Below, piece by piece: positions 33,722 to 37,116 of a DNA stretch of 37,116 nt (positions within the stretch are counted from its first letter, which is position 1; every line of letters starts with the position of its first letter). This DNA is from Candidatus Bipolaricaulota bacterium (GTDB lineage: Bacteria > Bipolaricaulota > Bipolaricaulia > UBA7950 > UBA9294). Made by a program: the position numbers and the translations under genes. Below the pieces are notes generated by a model. That model searched no databases and was not told the DNA's origin. It was given only the letters and a program-made list of their open reading frames with translations. The stretch lies in the NCBI GenBank assembly GCA_018817505.1, contig JAHITR010000130.1:1-37116 (forward strand), given 5' to 3'.

Positions 33722-35660
33722 GATCAGCGACATAGACATAGCCGTTGCGCACGGCGATTGCCGTTGCCTCACCCGGTGTATCCACCTGGGCAATGAGCTG
33801 AGGCTCCAGGGCATCCAACAGCGAGTAGGCTGACATGCCAGCAGTCTTCTCAGCGACGAACAACGTGCTTCCTGAAATGAGTACGCCAATCGCTTCGCCA
33901 GTCGTGCTGATCCATCCCACCTCAACGGGTACCGCTGGAATGGCGACATCCACGATACGTACGCCCCGGTAGCCGGTGGCGACATAAGCGAGATGGCCAT
34001 AGACCGCGATATCGCTTGCATCGCCAGACAAGTCGAGATGTCCAATGGACGCCGGCGTATTGGGATTCGAAAGATCGATGATTTCAATTCCAGCATCACC
34101 TACGGCAACGAGCGCGTATGGATCGGCGATGGCGATGGCTGCTGGATACCCCTTCGTATCGATGGCTGAAACGGCGACAAGTGCTCGATCGGATTGAATT
34201 CGCGCGATTTGCAGCCCTCCCCGCTGATCCGAAATCAACACGAGATCATTGTAAATGGTGATCGAATGCGCGGAGCCTGGCGTGTCGAACACGCCGATCT
34301 GAACGGGGCGCGAGGGGTCAGACACATCGATGAGGGTCACGCCCTCACTTCGGTTGGCGACATAGGCGGTGTGGTCAGACACAGCGACCGCCTGGGCATA
34401 GCCATTTGTGCTGTGCGATCCAACCTCGAATGGGTCGGCGGGATCGCTGACATCGAGGATTAGTAATCCTTTGGTTCCTACCACGAGGTAGGCCATGTCG
34501 CCAACAATTGCAATATCGAGCGAATACCCTGACGGATTGTAGGTGGCAATGGACTCAAGCTGAAGAGTGGAAGACACGCTCAGTTGATAGATGCCTGCTC
34601 CATTGGTGGATGAGATCTCCAAGAAATAGGTGCCTGTTTCAGGTGCCTGCCACAGCAGCTGGGTGGCTCCGCCCGACACCGTGTTGGCCGACTCCTGAAG
34701 CAGCTGCCCGTCAGGCCCGTGAATCGATACCTTGATGCCGCCAGGCCCGTTTGTGGAGGCGAGGTCGAACGTGTACTCGGCTTCTTGACGCGCATCTAGT
34801 TGGAACCAATCGACGTCTCCCGCGACCTCCAGGCTACCCAAAATCTCAGTCCACTCGACGGGAATAGGGGTAGCAAATGCTGCATCGTTTGCGTGATCGT
34901 CTGCGTAGTCGCCCTTCTCAATCGTCACGATGTAGGAACCCGTGGGCTCCCCTGACTCTGACTGAATGAACAGGAATAGAGGCTCTGATGCGGCCGCATC
35001 GAGGGTGTCTGTTTGAGTCACGCCACGACTTATCATCGTAGCCAGCGGGGCAGTTGAGCCATTGGCAAACACTTGGGCTGACAACGAGCTGTCTTCTCCA
35101 GGCGACGTGAAGCGAATGGAATACTCATAGCCCTGAACAACCTGAATCATGAATACGTCAACATCGCCTGTCTCCTCCAAATAGCCCGCCGCCGTCACGC
35201 CGCTGGCTAGCGGCGTCGCACTCAATCGGTCGTTCCCGTGATCGTCAAGCTGGGCAATCGACACCGTCAAGCCATAGCAGCCGGTCCCCGTTGTTGCTTG
35301 CGCGTGGCGGACCATGAGGAAGTGAATGCCCGACTGGGTGCAGGTCCACACGATGCGAGCGTTTGTCTCGCCGCCTGAGTTGTCATCCACTGCGAGAATG
35401 CCTTGCCCCGCGGGTTCGATCAAATACAGAAGGCTATCCATCTCGGCTGTCGGATGACTGGTGCTGATCCGATAGGTGCGCCCGGCGGTGGCGTGGAACA
35501 AGAAATAGTCCATGTCGCCAGCATCCTCAATACACGCGGTAATGAGCTGACCATCTGTCGCAATGGGAGTAGCTGCTAGCGGAGAATTCCCATGGTCGTC
35601 CCCCCAAGAGGTCCCAGATCCAACAAGCACCAGCAGCGCGATGGCGATGAGCGTTCTCAC
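33684..35660 (-). CDS. Secreted protein with three PPC domains and a seven-bladed LVIVD propeller
   Basis: This 658-aa protein has a signal peptide at residues 1-20 (MRTLIAIALLVLVGSGTSWG). Three pre-peptidase C-terminal-like (PPC) domains follow, opening with DDHGNSPLAATPI at 21, DDHGNDRLSATPL near 139 and DDHANDAAFATPI near 254. Each has a (G)DxDxF strand such as GDMDYFLFHATAGRTY. From about 366 comes a beta-propeller of LVIVD-type repeats: six exact 42-residue blades from residue 378 and a last partial one of 29 residues. The motif LQLESIATYNPS (366-377) can supply the missing outer strand. PPC domains occur in secreted proteases and adhesins, while LVIVD repeats occur in many surface proteins. 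No protease domain is present. The start is GTG at 35660, with GGAGGG five bases upstream. The function is unknown; extracellular binding is inferred. Confidence 0.85.
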   Translation of the reverse strand: MRTLIAIALLVLVGSGTSWGDDHGNSPLAATPIATDGQLITACIEDAGDMDYFLFHATAGRTYRISTSHPTAEMDSLLYLIEPAGQGILAVDDNSGGETNARIVWTCTQSGIHFLMVRHAQATTGTGCYGLTVSIAQLDDHGNDRLSATPLASGVTAAGYLEETGDVDVFMIQVVQGYEYSIRFTSPGEDSSLSAQVFANGSTAPLATMISRGVTQTDTLDAAASEPLFLFIQSESGEPTGSYIVTIEKGDYADDHANDAAFATPIPVEWTEILGSLEVAGDVDWFQLDARQEAEYTFDLASTNGPGGIKVSIHGPDGQLLQESANTVSGGATQLLWQAPETGTYFLEISSTNGAGIYQLSVSSTLQLESIATYNPSGYSLDIAIVGDMAYLVVGTKGLLILDVSDPADPFEVGSHSTNGYAQAVAVSDHTAYVANRSEGVTLIDVSDPSRPVQIGVFDTPGSAHSITIYNDLVLISDQRGGLQIARIQSDRALVAVSAIDTKGYPAAIAIADPYALVAVGDAGIEIIDLSNPNTPASIGHLDLSGDASDIAVYGHLAYVATGYRGVRIVDVAIPAVPVEVGWISTTGEAIGVLISGSTLFVAEKTAGMSAYSLLDALEPQLIAQVDTPGEATAIAVRNGYVYVADRQEGMLIVQLLQ

Positions 35661-35723
35661 GTGTACCCTCCATTCTCTGACATCCGATTCTCACGAGCCT
35701 CATGTCGCAGGGTTTTCGATGCC

Positions 35724-35760
35724 AGTATACGATCTACGTTCATCCTACACCCAAGGATGA
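35724..35760 (-). promoter_or_regulatory. Candidate promoter and palindrome upstream of the PPC/propeller gene
   Basis: On the minus strand TTGGGT (35754-35749) and TATACT (35729-35724) are 19 bases apart, a long spacer. TCATCC (35740-35745) and GGATGA (35755-35760) form a 6-bp inverted repeat around the -35 candidate, as an operator might. It is read by eye and weak. The remaining sequence between the divergent genes (35661-35922) shows nothing else clear except the AAGGAG site of the LRR gene at 35911. Confidence 0.3.
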
Positions 35761-35922
35761 CGGCCGTGTCCGATATCGACGCGTCATCAATGGACGTCCT
35801 ACATGTGGGGAACAAACAGGCCGTTGACGTGTAATTGGACAAGGAGAGCATGGGGCGTCGCCCTTTGCGCAATGGCTTCGTGTAGAATGTGATCGCGCAG
35901 GTTGGAGAGAAAGGAGAAGTCG

Positions 35923-37116
35923 ATGAATAGGCGAATCGGGATGGGCTTTGCAGTTGGGCTGGTGCTTGTGATGTCCGTCTTGGCCGTTGGCCAGAAGACT
36001 GTGACGTATGCAGACAAGAATCTTGAGGCAGCGATTCGTGAAGCCATCTACATCAGCCGAGGCGCGATTCTTGACTACGATGTGGCCTGGCTCACCGAGC
36101 TTGTAGCTTCAAATCTTGGGATTGGCAGCCTCGATGGGCTGCAATACTGCACCTCATTGGCGACCGTCGTCTTGTCTGGCAACAAGATCACCGATCTGGG
36201 CCCCCTGCGAGGCGCTGCGGCGTTGGTCACCGCCGTGCTTAATGACAACGACATCTCTGACGTGACCACGCTGGGAAAGCTGACCAATCTGCGCAATCTC
36301 AACTTGATGGGAAATTCGATTTCCAACATCTCGGCACTGAGCGCGCTCACAAGACTGGAAACCCTCGACCTAAGGGGCAACACGATCTCGAACCTTTCTC
36401 CCCTTGGGGAATTGGTGCGGCTCGAATCGCTGGCATTCACATGCGGTAGTGGCTGTTCGATTTCTCCGCTTCATCCACTCGACAAATTGGCATCATTGAG
36501 TATTGAAACCTCTGGCGCCATTGATCTGACAGCGCTGGGGCTGATGGACGAGCTTGAGCGTTTGGAAATCATCTCCAGCGATATCAGCGATTGGGAACCG
36601 CTACGCCGCCTGCCATCGCTGACGCGGCTGTGGCTTCGCGACCTTGCGCTAGCTGATTTAGTGGAAGTGATCGACGTGCTGCCCGGATTGGAGGAGATCG
36701 GACTGGCCGACATGGAGCTTGATAGCTTCCTGCCGCTGGGTGAGCTGGGGAACTTGAACAAACTCCATTTGCGGAACGTCGGATTTGACGACATGGGGAT
36801 TCTTTTCCAATTCCCGCATCTTGAGGCATTAAGTCTGGGTAGCAACGGCATGACCGAAGTGATTGCCCTGGCAACATTCCAGGACTTGCTTGAATTGGAT
36901 CTATCGGACAACGACATAGACGACATTCACCCGCTTGCTTCTTTGATCCTTCTTGAGCGATTGAATCTCTCAGGCAATCCTGTGGTTGACATCATGCCGC
37001 TTCAGACCCTTAAGGCGCTGCGCTGGATTGATCTGAGCGGCACGAACGTGAGCAGCATCGCCGTCTTGCTCTTGTTCGAGGATCTTGAGTATGTGGACCT
37101 CGCGGATACATCAATC
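35923..37116 (+). CDS. Secreted leucine-rich-repeat protein, 3' truncated by window edge
   Basis: The frame is open from ATG 35923 to the last base, 398 codons. AAGGAG (35911-35916) precedes the start by six bases. A signal peptide (MNRRIGMGFAVGLVLVMSVLAVGQ) is followed by the cap VTYADKNLEAAIREAIYIS and GLQYCTSLATVVLSGNKITD, the same cap type as in the protein at 26769-28271. About a dozen LRRs of roughly 22 residues are visible (LDLRGNTISNLSPL, LDLSDNDIDDIHPL, LNLSGNPVVDIMPL). In the middle, consensus weakens around CGSGCSISPLHPL, and some repeats lack the Asn ladder. Likely a protein-binding surface protein. The C-terminal cap and any anchor lie outside the window. Confidence 0.85.
   Translation, partial: MNRRIGMGFAVGLVLVMSVLAVGQKTVTYADKNLEAAIREAIYISRGAILDYDVAWLTELVASNLGIGSLDGLQYCTSLATVVLSGNKITDLGPLRGAAALVTAVLNDNDISDVTTLGKLTNLRNLNLMGNSISNISALSALTRLETLDLRGNTISNLSPLGELVRLESLAFTCGSGCSISPLHPLDKLASLSIETSGAIDLTALGLMDELERLEIISSDISDWEPLRRLPSLTRLWLRDLALADLVEVIDVLPGLEEIGLADMELDSFLPLGELGNLNKLHLRNVGFDDMGILFQFPHLEALSLGSNGMTEVIALATFQDLLELDLSDNDIDDIHPLASLILLERLNLSGNPVVDIMPLQTLKALRWIDLSGTNVSSIAVLLLFEDLEYVDLADTSI

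Overview
This looks like bacterial DNA with compact gene spacing, strong AGGAGG-type ribosome binding sites, ATGA start/stop overlaps and moderately high GC. No rRNA, tRNA, CRISPR array, transposase or phage gene was seen. A LolA-like lipoprotein carrier beside a LolCDE/MacB-like ABC module, and a secreted protein with a barrel-like C-terminus ending in Trp, suggest a two-membrane (diderm) cell. The many large secreted repeat proteins and signal peptides ending in LAVGQ-like residues remind me of poorly studied lineages such as Bipolaricaulota/Acetothermia. That placement is a low-confidence guess, not something the sequence proves.

Layout. (1) 1-10.7 kb, plus strand: three large surface-protein genes. 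A 5'-truncated protein with seven ~111-residue Ig-like modules is translationally coupled to a secreted protein that may form an outer-membrane barrel. A separate 1375-aa mosaic of Ig-like modules follows, with a potentially sequestered ribosome binding site. (2) 10.7-18.9 kb: rpiA, a YedA-like DMT transporter, a DUF427 protein, a small membrane protein, a MATE exporter, and an operon of ABC ATPase, two equal-length FtsX-type permeases and a LolA-like secreted protein. (3) 18.9-26.7 kb, plus strand, metabolic: DsrE-like protein, acetamidase/formamidase, amidohydrolase, aldo/keto reductase, then xpt-guaA-nucleoside hydrolase-ribokinase. (4) 26.7-37.1 kb, surface proteins again: a membrane-anchored double leucine-rich-repeat (LRR) protein, a 1667-aa parallel beta-helix protein, a PPC plus seven-bladed LVIVD propeller protein, and a second LRR protein cut by the right edge.

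How the genes fit together. The purine block is coherent. Nucleoside hydrolase frees base and ribose, ribokinase makes ribose 5-phosphate, Xpt converts xanthine to XMP and GuaA converts XMP to GMP. RpiA, encoded about 11 kb away, links ribose 5-phosphate to the pentose phosphate pathway. The ABC/LolA-like operon probably handles lipoproteins or another envelope substrate. The surface genes share modules: the two Ig-repeat proteins share at least two module types, the two LRR proteins share an N-terminal cap, and genes 1 and 2 share a cadherin-like domain. The locus therefore looks like a workshop for building extracellular adhesion or matrix proteins. The strongest candidate for something undescribed is the coupled pair at 1-5819, a giant Ig-repeat protein with a putative barrel partner.
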